Assembly (NCBI GenBank): GCA_963794265.1
Contig: CAWCDJ010000003.1
Span: 620,001-684,000, forward strand
Origin: CAWCDJ01 sp963794265
GTDB lineage: Bacteria > Acidobacteriota > Terriglobia > Bryobacterales > Bryobacteraceae
Length of the DNA stretch: 64,000 bases
Direction: 5' to 3'
Shown: positions 53,731-61,719 of the stretch, in pieces
Layout: each line of letters starts with the position of its first letter
How positions within the stretch are numbered: the first letter of the stretch is position 1
Notes under the pieces: model-generated
The model's input: only the letters and a program-made list of their open reading frames with translations
Told to the model about the DNA's origin: nothing
Databases searched by the model: none
Made by a program: the position numbers and the translations under genes

Positions 53731-54348
53731 TCATCCGATTTCGCGGAGATGCATGGGCTCTTCGAGCCGAAAATTGAGCACCGTCTCGGCGGGCACCCGG
53801 ACCCTGGGGCCCCTGGTGGCAACCTGGATGCCTCCGCCCGTCGCGGCTCCGGCGAGGGCTCCGACGGCCGCTCCCCCGACGCCGCCCGCGATGGCGCCGA
53901 TCAGGGTGCCGAGCGCGGCTCCGCCTCCTACCATCTTCGCCGTCCGTTCGTTCTTCCCGATTCCCCGCTTACCGCTGACCTTAACCGGCGTCGAGACGGC
54001 CGAATAGTGGTGCGGGCCAACCTGTATGGAATCGAGCGCCAGGACGATCTCGCTGCTGCGGATTTCGCCCTCCCTGACCCGGCGGATCACCAGAGTGGCG
54101 GGCGACCCGCGCGGAATCAGCACGCGCCCCTCGGGGTTCCTGATGTCCTGGGCAATCGTCGCCGGGAACGTGCGCCCCTCGGCTGCCTCGTTCGCGTCGA
54201 TCGGTTGAATGGTCCGGACGGAAACTACAGTTCCAGGCGGCAGCGTTGCCCATTCGTGAACCGGACGGGCGCCGGTCCGGTATCCCGCCATAACCGGAAA
54301 TCCGGCTGTCAGAAGTAAAACAGAGAAGATCGAGACCAGTCGCCGCAT
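53731..54348 (-). CDS. Secreted glycine-zipper protein, unknown
   Basis: 205 residues with a signal peptide (RRLVSIFSVLLLTAGFPVMA) and GGAGGG before ATG 54348. Residues 30-125 are a beta-rich domain; about 138-180 is a Gly/Ala zipper (GGGAALGTLIGAIAGG and following repeats) that can cross or oligomerise in a membrane. It resembles outer-membrane or lipoprotein-like glycine-zipper proteins. It is upstream of the PfpI gene (17-bp gap) and co-directional. Confidence 0.72.
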   Translation of the reverse strand: MRRLVSIFSVLLLTAGFPVMAGYRTGARPVHEWATLPPGTVVSVRTIQPIDANEAAEGRTFPATIAQDIRNPEGRVLIPRGSPATLVIRRVREGEIRSSEIVLALDSIQVGPHHYSAVSTPVKVSGKRGIGKNERTAKMVGGGAALGTLIGAIAGGVGGAAVGALAGAATGGGIQVATRGPRVRVPAETVLNFRLEEPMHLREIG

Positions 54349-54465
54349 AAACCCTCCACGGTCAGGGCAGCAATCACCGGGCCAGTCGGCTTGGATGTAC
54401 GGAAGCGCGCGGGATGGAGTTAGCGGTCTGCGGCGGAAATTCCGACATTTACCCTTGCCTGATGT

Positions 54466-54547
54466 CGGCCCGCTTCCTCACGGTCGCGGTTCTGTGCTGG
54501 CAGCGGATCACCCGCTCACAGAGCCGCGACCGTGAGGAAGCGGGCCG
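54466..54547. repeat. REP-like palindrome, copy C (complete, both arms)
   Basis: Left arm 54466-54496 and right arm 54517-54547 are 31-base inverted copies with one T/C difference that still allows G-U pairing, around a 20-base loop. The core is CCTCACGGTCGCGG. It lies in the 218-bp gap between the glycine-zipper and phosphatase genes. This is the best preserved member of the dispersed family. Confidence 0.85.
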
Positions 54548-54566
54548 AGCGGCTTCGGATAATGCA

Positions 54567-55013
54567 TTAGCGGTTCTGGCTGGAACCGAACCGGCGCAGA
54601 TCGGGAGCCCGCTGCACTCGGCGCAGTTCGAGGATCAGCTCCATGACCAGCCGCTCGATCTCGTCGCGGACCGCGCAGTGGTCCGCGTATTCCATGCAAA
54701 CCGGGTCGTCGACGTCCCAGGCGCGCACTTCGGCGCCGGCCATGACGGCGAGCGGGAAGCCGCTCATGTTGATCACAAGATCGAACTTCACCCGCTCCAG
54801 GTGCTTTATGTGCTTGGGGAAATGGTCCCTGAGGTTCAGACCCTTGTCCGCCATGGCGCTGATCGTGTTGGAGGAGACACTAGCGGCCGGAGTCAGCCCG
54901 GCGCTCGCCGGGATGATGACGTCGCTTCCGTAGGCCCGCGCAAAGCCTTCAGCCATCTGGCTCCTGCAGGAATTTCCGAGACAAACAAAAAGAACCCGCT
55001 TCAAAGCGTTCAA
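54567..55013 (-). CDS. Low-molecular-weight phosphatase / arsenate reductase-like protein
   Basis: 148 residues from TTG 55013, whose TTG overlaps the pdxT stop. The P-loop CLGNSCRS (Cys11 to Ser18) is the LMW protein tyrosine phosphatase/ArsC signature, and the Asp in WDVDDP (about 99-104) is the general acid. The family includes arsenate reductases and tyrosine phosphatases; the second Cys of the P-loop (Cys16) and the Cys in DDPVCM could give the thiol relay of ArsC. Translation is coupled to pdxT. No ars operon is near. Confidence 0.8.
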   Translation of the reverse strand: MNALKRVLFVCLGNSCRSQMAEGFARAYGSDVIIPASAGLTPAASVSSNTISAMADKGLNLRDHFPKHIKHLERVKFDLVINMSGFPLAVMAGAEVRAWDVDDPVCMEYADHCAVRDEIERLVMELILELRRVQRAPDLRRFGSSQNR

Positions 55014-55588
55014 AGCTTCTCCAGGAAAAGCCGGTGGACCCGTGCGTCCGCGGTCAGCTCCGGATGAAAAGTGGCTGCCAAGTGTTGTCCCTGCTCCACC
55101 AGCACGGGATCTCCATTGTACCGCGCCAGCACCCTGGCCCCGGCGCCCACCCGCCGGATGATGGGAGCGCGGATAAACACGGCTTCCAAGCCGCCGGGGG
55201 CCGTCCGCAGCGTGAACTCGGGCGCCGGCTCGATTTCGACCACCCGGCTATCCACCTGGCGTCCGTAGGCGTTGCGCTCCACGTCGAGATCCATCAGGGC
55301 CAGGCTCTCCTGCTCCGGGTTGGCCACGCGCTCCGCCATCAGAATGGCGCCCGCGCAGGTGCCGAACATCGGCTTGCGGCGGCCGAACCCGGCCAGCGGC
55401 TCGAGCCAGCCTTCGAAACGCAGGAGCTTGAGCATGGTGGTGCTCTCGCCGCCGGGGATGATCAGCCCGTCGATCTCTTCGAGTTGCTCCGGGTGGCGCA
55501 CGAACACCGGGGCAGCGCCGGCGCGCTCGAGAGCAGCACCGTGCGCCGCGAAATCGCCTTGCAGCGAGAGCACCCCGGCCCTTTTCAT
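55010..55588 (-). CDS. pdxT: Pyridoxal 5'-phosphate synthase glutaminase subunit PdxT
   Basis: 192 residues. GVLSLQGDFAAH starts the family, PGGESTTM (about 45-52) positions the oxyanion loop, the catalytic Cys78 is in GTCAG and the His/Glu pair is in FHPEL. It releases ammonia from glutamine and channels it to PdxS. Its ATG overlaps the pdxS stop (TGATG), and its own stop overlaps the phosphatase gene start, so this is one transcript. Confidence 0.93.
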   Translation of the reverse strand: MKRAGVLSLQGDFAAHGAALERAGAAPVFVRHPEQLEEIDGLIIPGGESTTMLKLLRFEGWLEPLAGFGRRKPMFGTCAGAILMAERVANPEQESLALMDLDVERNAYGRQVDSRVVEIEPAPEFTLRTAPGGLEAVFIRAPIIRRVGAGARVLARYNGDPVLVEQGQHLAATFHPELTADARVHRLFLEKL

Positions 55589-56478
55589 CACCAGCCCCGG
55601 GTTTGCAGGAGCTCCGATTCCGGCATCTTGGCTATGTCCAGGCCGGGCATGGCATCGCCCAGCATGCGGCTGGCTTCGAGCAGTTTCCCGGGGTCTTGAT
55701 AGTTCTTGGCAGCCTTCACGATGGCCTTGGCCCGCGATTCCGGGTCGCTCGATTTGAAGATGCCGGAGCCCACGAATACCGCCTCGGCTCCCAACTGCAT
55801 CACCAACGCGGCGTCGGCGGGCGTAGCGATACCTCCGGCCGAGAAGTTCGGTACGGGCAGTTGGCCGTGCGCCGCCACCCACTCCACCAGTTCGAGCGGA
55901 GCCTGAAGGTTCTTGGACTCGTGCAACAACTCTTCCTTGCCCAGCACCGTGAGCTGCTTCATCTCCTTGATGATGGTGCGGATGTGCCGCACCGCTTCCA
56001 CGATGTTGCCGGAGCCCGCTTCGCCCTTGGTGCGGATCATGGCCGCGCCTTCGGCAATGCGCCGCAGCGCTTCGCCCAGGTTGCGGGCGCCGCACACGAA
56101 CGGCACGGTGAAATCGTTCTTATCGATGTGGTGCTCTTCGTCGGCGGGGGTCAGGACTTCGCTTTCGTCGATGTAATCCACCTTGAGGGCTTCGAGGATG
56201 CGCGCCTCCATAAAGTGGCCGATGCGCGCCTTGGCCATCACCGGAATGCTGACGGTCTTCTGGATCTCCTCGATTTTGGAGATGGCCGCCATGCGCGCCA
56301 CACCGCCTTCCTTGCGGATATCGGCCGGCACGCGCTCTAGGGCCATGACCGCCGAAGCTCCGGCGTCTTCCGCAATTTTGGCCTGCTCGGCATTGGTGAC
56401 GTCCATGATGACGCCGCCCTTCATCATCTCGGCCAGGCCGACTTTCAATCGGAATTGCTCACTTGAAAACTGAAACAT
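55588..56478 (-). CDS. pdxS: Pyridoxal 5'-phosphate synthase subunit PdxS
   Basis: 296 residues from ATG 56478, with AGGAGAAG upstream; the frame upstream of this is unused. It is a TIM barrel with GGVIMDVTNAEQAKIAEDAG, the catalytic Lys in VMAKARIGH and the phosphate site in FSAGGIATPADAA. It builds pyridoxal phosphate from ribose-5-phosphate (or ribulose-5-phosphate), glyceraldehyde-3-phosphate and ammonia, forming a 24-subunit complex with PdxT. The regulator pdxR ends 31 bp upstream on the same strand. Confidence 0.95.
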   Translation of the reverse strand: MFQFSSEQFRLKVGLAEMMKGGVIMDVTNAEQAKIAEDAGASAVMALERVPADIRKEGGVARMAAISKIEEIQKTVSIPVMAKARIGHFMEARILEALKVDYIDESEVLTPADEEHHIDKNDFTVPFVCGARNLGEALRRIAEGAAMIRTKGEAGSGNIVEAVRHIRTIIKEMKQLTVLGKEELLHESKNLQAPLELVEWVAAHGQLPVPNFSAGGIATPADAALVMQLGAEAVFVGSGIFKSSDPESRAKAIVKAAKNYQDPGKLLEASRMLGDAMPGLDIAKMPESELLQTRGW

Positions 56479-56509
56479 TTTCTTCTTCTCCTGTGGCGGC
56501 TGTTCCGCC

Positions 56510-58003
56510 CTATACCATTGCGGGCGCCGGCTCAAAATTGCGCCTGGCGCTTTCGATCTCACCCGCGACCAACTTTCCCAAGATCTTGAGGCCGCTCCGG
56601 ATCTGGTCCGGCGCGAGCCCGGCAAAACTCAAACGCAACGCCCCCGGATCGAGGCGCGAGACGGCGAAGTAGCGGCCGGGCAGGTAGGCGACCCCCGCCT
56701 GCTGGGCCGCCGGCAGCAATTCCCCGGCATCCAGCGGTTCGGGGAGCCGCAGCCAGATGTTCATTCCACCTTCCGGCGTGGTCCAGCGGGTGCCCGGCGG
56801 AAAATAGCCGCGGCAGGTTTCGAAGGCGGCGGCGAGTTGCTCCGCGCCGGCTTCGAGCACGCGCTTTCGATGGGCCTCCAGCCGTCCCGACCGGACGAAT
56901 TCCAGCAATACGGCCTGGGAAAGCTGATCGGTGTGCAGATCGGTGGATTCCTTGGCGTGCCGCAGCCGGTCGAGCAGAGGTTTCGGCCCGAGCACCCAGC
57001 CCACTCGCAATCCGGGGAAGCTCACTTTCGAGAAACTGCGCAGCAGCACCGTGCCCGCGTGCTCGTCGAGTTGTTTGAGAGGCGGCAGCGGCTCGCCGGA
57101 ATACCGCAGTTCGACGTAGGGGTCGTTTTCGACCACCGGGACAGCCGCGGCGCGGGCGGTTTCGAGCAGCGCGCGGCGCGCTTCGAGCGGCAGGGTCGCG
57201 CCAGTCGGATTCTGAAAATTCGAAGTCACCACCAGAAAGCGCGGCCGGTCGCGCTCCAGGACGCGCTCCAGGTGCGCCAGATCGATGCCGTCGGGTCCCA
57301 CCGGGATTCCCGCGAGCTGCGCTCCCATGCCTGAGAGCAGGTTCTTCAGCCCGGTGTAGACCGGGTCTTCCACCGCCACCGTGTCTCCGGGACGAAGCAG
57401 CACCCGGCCGATGAGGTCGAGCGCCTGCTGGCATCCGTTGGTGATCAACAGGTCGTCGGAAGGGCCGGCCAGTTGCTGCGCCCTGGCTTCCTCCAGCAGG
57501 TGGCGCCGCAGAGGCTCGTATCCGCTGGGTGAGCCGAGCTGCAAAATGTCGGCCAGGTCGCCGCTGGCCAGCACGGCGTCCGCGGCGGCGCGGAAATCGT
57601 CCAGGGGGAAGAGTTCACGGGAGGGGCGGGACATCACGAAACTGATGACGCCGCGGCCCAACGCGGGTCCGGCAGGCGGGGCTTCGCCATGTTCGAGCAA
57701 GCCATTCCAGTCCACTGGGCCGCCGCCCAGCGGTGGAGCGGCGCCGGTCACGAAACTACCCCGTCCGACCTGCCCGGCGATCAGCCCTTCGGCTTCCAGG
57801 ATCTCGTAGGCGGCGGAAACCGTGGTCCGGTTCACACCCAATTGGCCTGCCAATTCCCTGGTCGCCGGCAGGCGCTCGCCGCGGGCCAGTTCGCCCGAGC
57901 GGATCCTGGCGGCAATCTGTTCCGAGAGTTGCCGGTAGAGCGGCACCTCGGAATCGCTATGGAGGATTGGCCGGAATAAGTCCATCCAGCCATACCATAC
58001 CAC
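56510..58003 (-). CDS. pdxR: MocR-type regulator PdxR (GntR wHTH fused to an aminotransferase domain)
   Basis: 497 residues. A GntR-type winged helix (about 15-80; LPATRELAGQLGVNRTTV) is joined to a class I aminotransferase-like domain (about 115-490). The PLP-binding Lys lies in SFSKVSFPGLRVGW. MocR proteins bind PLP and control pyridoxal synthesis; PdxR represses or activates pdxST. Unusually the gene is co-directional with pdxS and directly upstream (31 bp). The start could be ATG 58003 or ATG 57985; neither has a clear ribosome-binding site. Confidence 0.9.
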   Translation of the reverse strand: MVWYGWMDLFRPILHSDSEVPLYRQLSEQIAARIRSGELARGERLPATRELAGQLGVNRTTVSAAYEILEAEGLIAGQVGRGSFVTGAAPPLGGGPVDWNGLLEHGEAPPAGPALGRGVISFVMSRPSRELFPLDDFRAAADAVLASGDLADILQLGSPSGYEPLRRHLLEEARAQQLAGPSDDLLITNGCQQALDLIGRVLLRPGDTVAVEDPVYTGLKNLLSGMGAQLAGIPVGPDGIDLAHLERVLERDRPRFLVVTSNFQNPTGATLPLEARRALLETARAAAVPVVENDPYVELRYSGEPLPPLKQLDEHAGTVLLRSFSKVSFPGLRVGWVLGPKPLLDRLRHAKESTDLHTDQLSQAVLLEFVRSGRLEAHRKRVLEAGAEQLAAAFETCRGYFPPGTRWTTPEGGMNIWLRLPEPLDAGELLPAAQQAGVAYLPGRYFAVSRLDPGALRLSFAGLAPDQIRSGLKILGKLVAGEIESARRNFEPAPAMV

Positions 58004-58013
58004 ATTGGATGGA
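57981..58013. promoter_or_regulatory. Inverted repeat at the pdxR start (candidate operator)
   Basis: TCCATCC (57981-57987) and GGATGGA (58007-58013) are inverted arms 19 bases apart; between them CCATACCATACC contains a tandem CCATA. If pdxR starts at 57985 these lie in its leader. This suits an autoregulatory PdxR site. Confidence 0.5.
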
Positions 58014-58027
58014 GGGCCGCCAGAAGC

Positions 58028-59230
58028 TCACTGCACGAGGATCGAGTAGTCGCCCGAGGTGTTTCCCTGCGCCCAGACCTGCACGTAGTAGGTCTGGTTG
58101 GCTTCCACGTTCATGGTCTGCTCGAGGTTGGCGCCCGGAGTCTTCAGGTCCGGCCCGAACCCGCTATTGCTCTTGTCCGGGGCGAACATCGAGAGGGCCG
58201 GAATCAGGGTGGTGGAACGGTTGCGGATCTCGATCGTCACGGTTCCGGACCGCGGACTGCGGAACGAGTAGTAGTCGGTGTCGATGGCGTCCATGATATT
58301 CGCGTCCGCGGCTTCGCCGGGTGCGAGCGGATGCGCGCTGAAGATATCGTCGTCCGGCTCGAAGGCGTCGTAGGCGCGAGTCGGCCGGACCTTGAGGGTA
58401 TAGGCGCCGGCGGTTTCCGAGCCTCCCCAGAGCTGTAGATACAGGGTGGCGCCGGGGTTCGGGGAGAGTGATTGCGTGAAAGACGCCCCGGCCGGCTGCG
58501 GCGGCTTGCCCCAATCGGTCAGGCGGAAATCCGAATCGAAGATGCGAAGTCCGATCGAGAGGGCGGGCGAGTGATTGACGATTTCGACGGCCAGGATGTC
58601 GCGCGGAGCGGGCGGCGCGGTGACGCGGAAGGTATCGACATCGGCGACGCCGGCGGCGATTTCCGCATCCACCGCGGAATCGGGCGCAATCACGTTGGCC
58701 AGCATGAGGCTGTTGTTCGGCTCGATTTCGCGCGTGACCGGATCGGCTGCATCGGAGGTGAATCCGCGCAGCCGCCGCAGGTTTGCGCGCACCGGAGCGT
58801 AGGAAATATCGAGGGCCAGGGCCCGGCGGAAGGCGTTCACCGCACGGGCGCGATCGTCGACTCGGGCGTACAACACGCCCAGGTTGTTGTACACCACCGG
58901 AACGGCGGACACCTTGGCCACCTCTTCGAGAAGCGCGGCGGCGCCGGCATAGTCGCGGTGCAGCATGCGGACGGTGGCCTGCTCGAAGCCCGACCGGGCC
59001 TCGGCCGATTCGAGCGGCTTGCCCTGCCAGCGGGCGTACTCCCCGTCGAGCGCGGAAGGGTCCATGATGTAGCCCTCGACGGGCTGTGTGCTCTGAAATC
59101 GCGGGCGGAAGTAGTACGAGGCGCCGGCCACGGCAAGCGCCAGCGCGACCACGCCGGCCCACCAGAAGCGGCCGAGCGGCGAGGAACGTCGTCTCTGACG
59201 GCGGATTTGCACGTTGGTCTGACGCGGCAT
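58028..59230 (-). CDS. Membrane-anchored TPR protein with two PPC-type domains
   Basis: 400 residues from ATG 59230 with GGGGAG upstream. A cytoplasmic Arg-rich start (PRQTNVQIRRQRRRSS) precedes one membrane helix (about 21-39), then TPR-like helices (about 65-150, with NNLGVLYARVDDRARAV). The rest contains two bacterial pre-peptidase (PPC) beta domains (about 165-270 and 285-395, with EIEPNNS and FEPDDD openings). It is probably a periplasmic or cell-surface scaffold. It is divergent from the RidA-type gene (93-bp gap). Confidence 0.78.
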   Translation of the reverse strand: MPRQTNVQIRRQRRRSSPLGRFWWAGVVALALAVAGASYYFRPRFQSTQPVEGYIMDPSALDGEYARWQGKPLESAEARSGFEQATVRMLHRDYAGAAALLEEVAKVSAVPVVYNNLGVLYARVDDRARAVNAFRRALALDISYAPVRANLRRLRGFTSDAADPVTREIEPNNSLMLANVIAPDSAVDAEIAAGVADVDTFRVTAPPAPRDILAVEIVNHSPALSIGLRIFDSDFRLTDWGKPPQPAGASFTQSLSPNPGATLYLQLWGGSETAGAYTLKVRPTRAYDAFEPDDDIFSAHPLAPGEAADANIMDAIDTDYYSFRSPRSGTVTIEIRNRSTTLIPALSMFAPDKSNSGFGPDLKTPGANLEQTMNVEANQTYYVQVWAQGNTSGDYSILVQ

Positions 59231-59323
59231 CGGGCTCCCCTGGCCGGCTGTTGCGGCGGGCCGGCAATTCATAGAGTGCTAAGATTTCAATTCTAGCCCG
59301 CACCGCGCGGGCGCGGGATCGAT

Positions 59324-60445
59324 ATGAGAGTCTTCAGGCTGGTCGCCATCGCTTGCGGTCTGGCAATTGTCGCCCTGCCGGCCCCAAAAAAGAAGAAGCA
59401 GGAAGAAGAGACCCAGACGCTTCAGTTGCCCAAGGAACTTCCCAACGAGATCGAGGGTGAGACCGGGCGCCTCACATTCCTGGTTACGCCTCTCTCCGCG
59501 AAAGGGCTGCTCTCGCAGCAGGTCCGCGACGCCCTGAAATATCTGGCGCACAACAGCCAGGGCGGCACGGTGCTGAAAATCCGCGCATTCGTATCGGGCT
59601 CGGGCGACCTGCGCCGCGTCCGCGACCTGGTAAGCGAAGTTTTCACCGGCCGGAAGCAGCCCCTTCCCGTGCTCAGCGTGATCCGGGCAGGGGCGCTTCC
59701 GCTGGAGGGCGCCCAGGTGGTGCTCGAGGCGACCGTGTCGGCGAAGAAGCAGGTAAACCCCGGCGGGCTGGCCTTTATTTCGGCTTATCCGGCAACCTCC
59801 GCCAATCCGTTGGACCCGGTGGCGCCGCTCACCGCCAGGGCCTTGACCTCGCTGCACCAGGCGGTCCAGGCGGCGGGGGCGGAAGCGGCCGGAGTGCTGC
59901 GCGTCACCTGCTTCCTCAGCTCCCTCGATCATTTCGCCGCGACGCGCGGGCTGGTGGAGGCCGAGTATCCGCGGGCAGCCTTGAATTATGTGCAGGCCGA
60001 GCGCGCTCCGGCTCAGGCGGTCTCTGCCTGTGAAGCCGTCGCGCGGCTCGGGGGAAGCGGCGGGCCGCCGCTGGCGTTCCTCGATCCGAAGGGAATGCCG
60101 CGCGAGCCGGGGATGTCGGGTGTGGCGCTGGTCTCCGCGCCGAGAATCGTGCTGACCGGCACCCAAATCTCTTTCGGCTACCAGGACCGGGATGCGCGGC
60201 TCGCCTTCGAGCGGCTCGGCAAATCCCTCGAACAGGCCGGCGCCTCGCCGAAAGACGTTGCCTTCGCGCACTACTACCCGCTCTCCTTAGGGCTGGCTGG
60301 CCAGGTGAGCAAGATCGGCGGCGAGTTTTTCAGTGGGGATCACCCTCCGGCGGGCACCGTGCTTACGTTTGAGGGGCTGCCTTCGATGGACGCGGGGTTT
60401 GCGGTGGATGTGGTGGCAGTGAAATCCACAGAGCCGCGCCCGTAA
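59324..60445 (+). CDS. Secreted protein with three RidA-like domains
   Basis: 373 residues. A signal peptide (VFRLVAIACGLAIVALPA) precedes a Lys-rich linker. Three RidA/YjgF-like domains can be traced: about 45-135 (ending LPLEGAQVVLEATV), about 145-235 and about 260-370 (LVSAPRIVLTGTQISFG, then SMDAGFAVDVVAV). Single RidA domains are cytoplasmic trimers that deaminate enamines; tandem secreted ones are not familiar to me. The arginine key to catalysis is not obvious in all three. The last codons overlap a REP-like element. Confidence 0.72.
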   Translation: MRVFRLVAIACGLAIVALPAPKKKKQEEETQTLQLPKELPNEIEGETGRLTFLVTPLSAKGLLSQQVRDALKYLAHNSQGGTVLKIRAFVSGSGDLRRVRDLVSEVFTGRKQPLPVLSVIRAGALPLEGAQVVLEATVSAKKQVNPGGLAFISAYPATSANPLDPVAPLTARALTSLHQAVQAAGAEAAGVLRVTCFLSSLDHFAATRGLVEAEYPRAALNYVQAERAPAQAVSACEAVARLGGSGGPPLAFLDPKGMPREPGMSGVALVSAPRIVLTGTQISFGYQDRDARLAFERLGKSLEQAGASPKDVAFAHYYPLSLGLAGQVSKIGGEFFSGDHPPAGTVLTFEGLPSMDAGFAVDVVAVKSTEPRP

Positions 60446-60478
60446 GGGAGCGGGCCTGCCCCTGGGCGCGGCTCTGTG
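60427..60478. terminator. REP-like element copy D acting as bidirectional terminator
   Basis: CACAGAGCCGCGCCC (60427-60441) and GGGCGCGGCTCTGTG (60464-60478) form a perfect 15-bp stem. The left arm encodes the last residues and stop of the RidA-type protein, and the element lies between two convergent genes. Confidence 0.75.
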
Positions 60479-60487
60479 TGCGAAGGG

Positions 60488-60937
60488 CTAGTCTTCTTCT
60501 TTAACGACTAAGACCGTGACTTCGGCTGTTACGTCTTTGTGCAGGCGAACCGGAACCTTGTACTCGCCGAGCTGTTTGATGGGCTCTTCGAGGTGAATTT
60601 TCCGGCGATCGATGGTGAAGTTCTGGCCGGCCAGCGCGTCGGCGACGTCTTTGGACGTTACGGAACCGAACAACTGGTCGTTTTCGCCGGCCTTTTGCGC
60701 GATCGTGACGCTCACGCCCGTGAGCAGCTTGGAAAGATCTTCCGCCTCGCCCTTCTGCTTGGCTTCCTTGCGGAGGTGCGCCTGGCGCTCCTGCTCCACG
60801 ATCTTCTTGTTGGCCGCGTTGGCTTCCACGGCAAGGCGCTTGGGCAACAGGAAATTGCGGGCGTATCCGGACGCGACCTTGATGACGTCGCCGCGGTTGC
60901 CCAGCCTCTCGATATCTTCTCTGAGAATGACTTCCAT
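60488..60937 (-). CDS. rplI: 50S ribosomal protein L9
   Basis: 149 residues from ATG 60937, with GGGAGGAA upstream. The N-terminal L9 signature GNRGDVIKVASGYARNFLLPK (here cut as GDVIKVASGYARNFLL) and the long central helix are intact, followed by the C-terminal domain. It binds 23S rRNA near the L1 stalk. It is the last gene of rpsF-rpsR-rplI. Confidence 0.96.
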   Translation of the reverse strand: MEVILREDIERLGNRGDVIKVASGYARNFLLPKRLAVEANAANKKIVEQERQAHLRKEAKQKGEAEDLSKLLTGVSVTIAQKAGENDQLFGSVTSKDVADALAGQNFTIDRRKIHLEEPIKQLGEYKVPVRLHKDVTAEVTVLVVKEED

Positions 60938-60954
60938 TTCCAATTCCTCCCGCC

Positions 60955-61254
60955 CTAGAACGACGCCGCGAAGGGCAGCAGCGCGATGTTGCGTGCCTTC
61001 TTGATGGCATCCGTCAACCGGCGCTGGTGCGGCGCGCACACGCCCGAAATGCGGCGGGGAACGATCTTGCCCCGCTCCGCGACAAAGGAGTGAAGCAGCT
61101 TCACGTCCTTGTAATTGATGTCGTCAATCTTCTCGACGCAGAAGCGGCATACCTTCTTGCGCCGGAAATACTGTTTCTTTTGCGTGGCGACAGCCTTGTC
61201 GCCGCCGGTCGGCCGCTGCGCGGCGCTGCCTGGTCTTCCTCTCGATTCCGCCAT
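60955..61254 (-). CDS. rpsR: 30S ribosomal protein S18
   Basis: 99 residues from ATG 61254 with AGGAGG upstream. CRFCVEKIDDINYKDVKLL and KIVPRRISGVCAPHQRRL are the S18 signature; three Cys (CxxC plus one) are kept, so this may be the zinc-binding form. The first 22 residues are a Gly/Arg/Lys-rich extension. S18 pairs with S6 on the platform of the 30S subunit. It lies 3 bp after rpsF. Confidence 0.95.
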   Translation of the reverse strand: MAESRGRPGSAAQRPTGGDKAVATQKKQYFRRKKVCRFCVEKIDDINYKDVKLLHSFVAERGKIVPRRISGVCAPHQRRLTDAIKKARNIALLPFAASF

Positions 61255-61257
61255 GGT

Positions 61258-61719
61258 TTAGCCCTCCTTCGGTTGGCCCGGCATAGCCGGCGCCGGCTCG
61301 GTAATCTGTTGCGCGGCCGGAGGCGCACCCGCCACTCCGGGCGCCGGAGCAGCCGGGGCAGCCGGAGCGGACGCGGCACGCCGGGCGGCGCGCTTGTCCC
61401 GGACCTTCTTGCGCTTTTCCAGGCGCTTCAGCGTCTCGTCAATCCGCACGGTCAGGAATTTCAGCACGATGTCGGAAACCCGCAGGCGCCGCTCGAATTC
61501 CTGGACGGTTTCGGGGCTGGTGGTGAACTGGAAGAGCACGTAAGTGCCTTCCCGGTACTTATCGACCCTGTAGGCCAGCCGGCGCTTGCCCCATTTCTCG
61601 ACTTTGTCCACCGTAGCTCCGGCAGCCGTCAATTGCGTCCGTAACTGCTCGACGAATTGGTCGACCTCTTCATCCGGCGCATCCGGCTTTACTATGAACA
61701 GCTCTTCGTAAATCCTCAT
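61258..61719 (-). CDS. rpsF: 30S ribosomal protein S6
   Basis: 153 residues. The core (about 1-100) begins RIYEELFIVKPDAPDEEV and contains KWGKRRLAYRV. The C-terminal 50 residues are an Ala/Pro-rich tail (AAPAPGVAGAPPAA) beyond the usual S6 length; these tails vary widely between bacteria. It heads the rpsF-rpsR-rplI operon and is next to pth. Confidence 0.95.
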   Translation of the reverse strand: MRIYEELFIVKPDAPDEEVDQFVEQLRTQLTAAGATVDKVEKWGKRRLAYRVDKYREGTYVLFQFTTSPETVQEFERRLRVSDIVLKFLTVRIDETLKRLEKRKKVRDKRAARRAASAPAAPAAPAPGVAGAPPAAQQITEPAPAMPGQPKEG

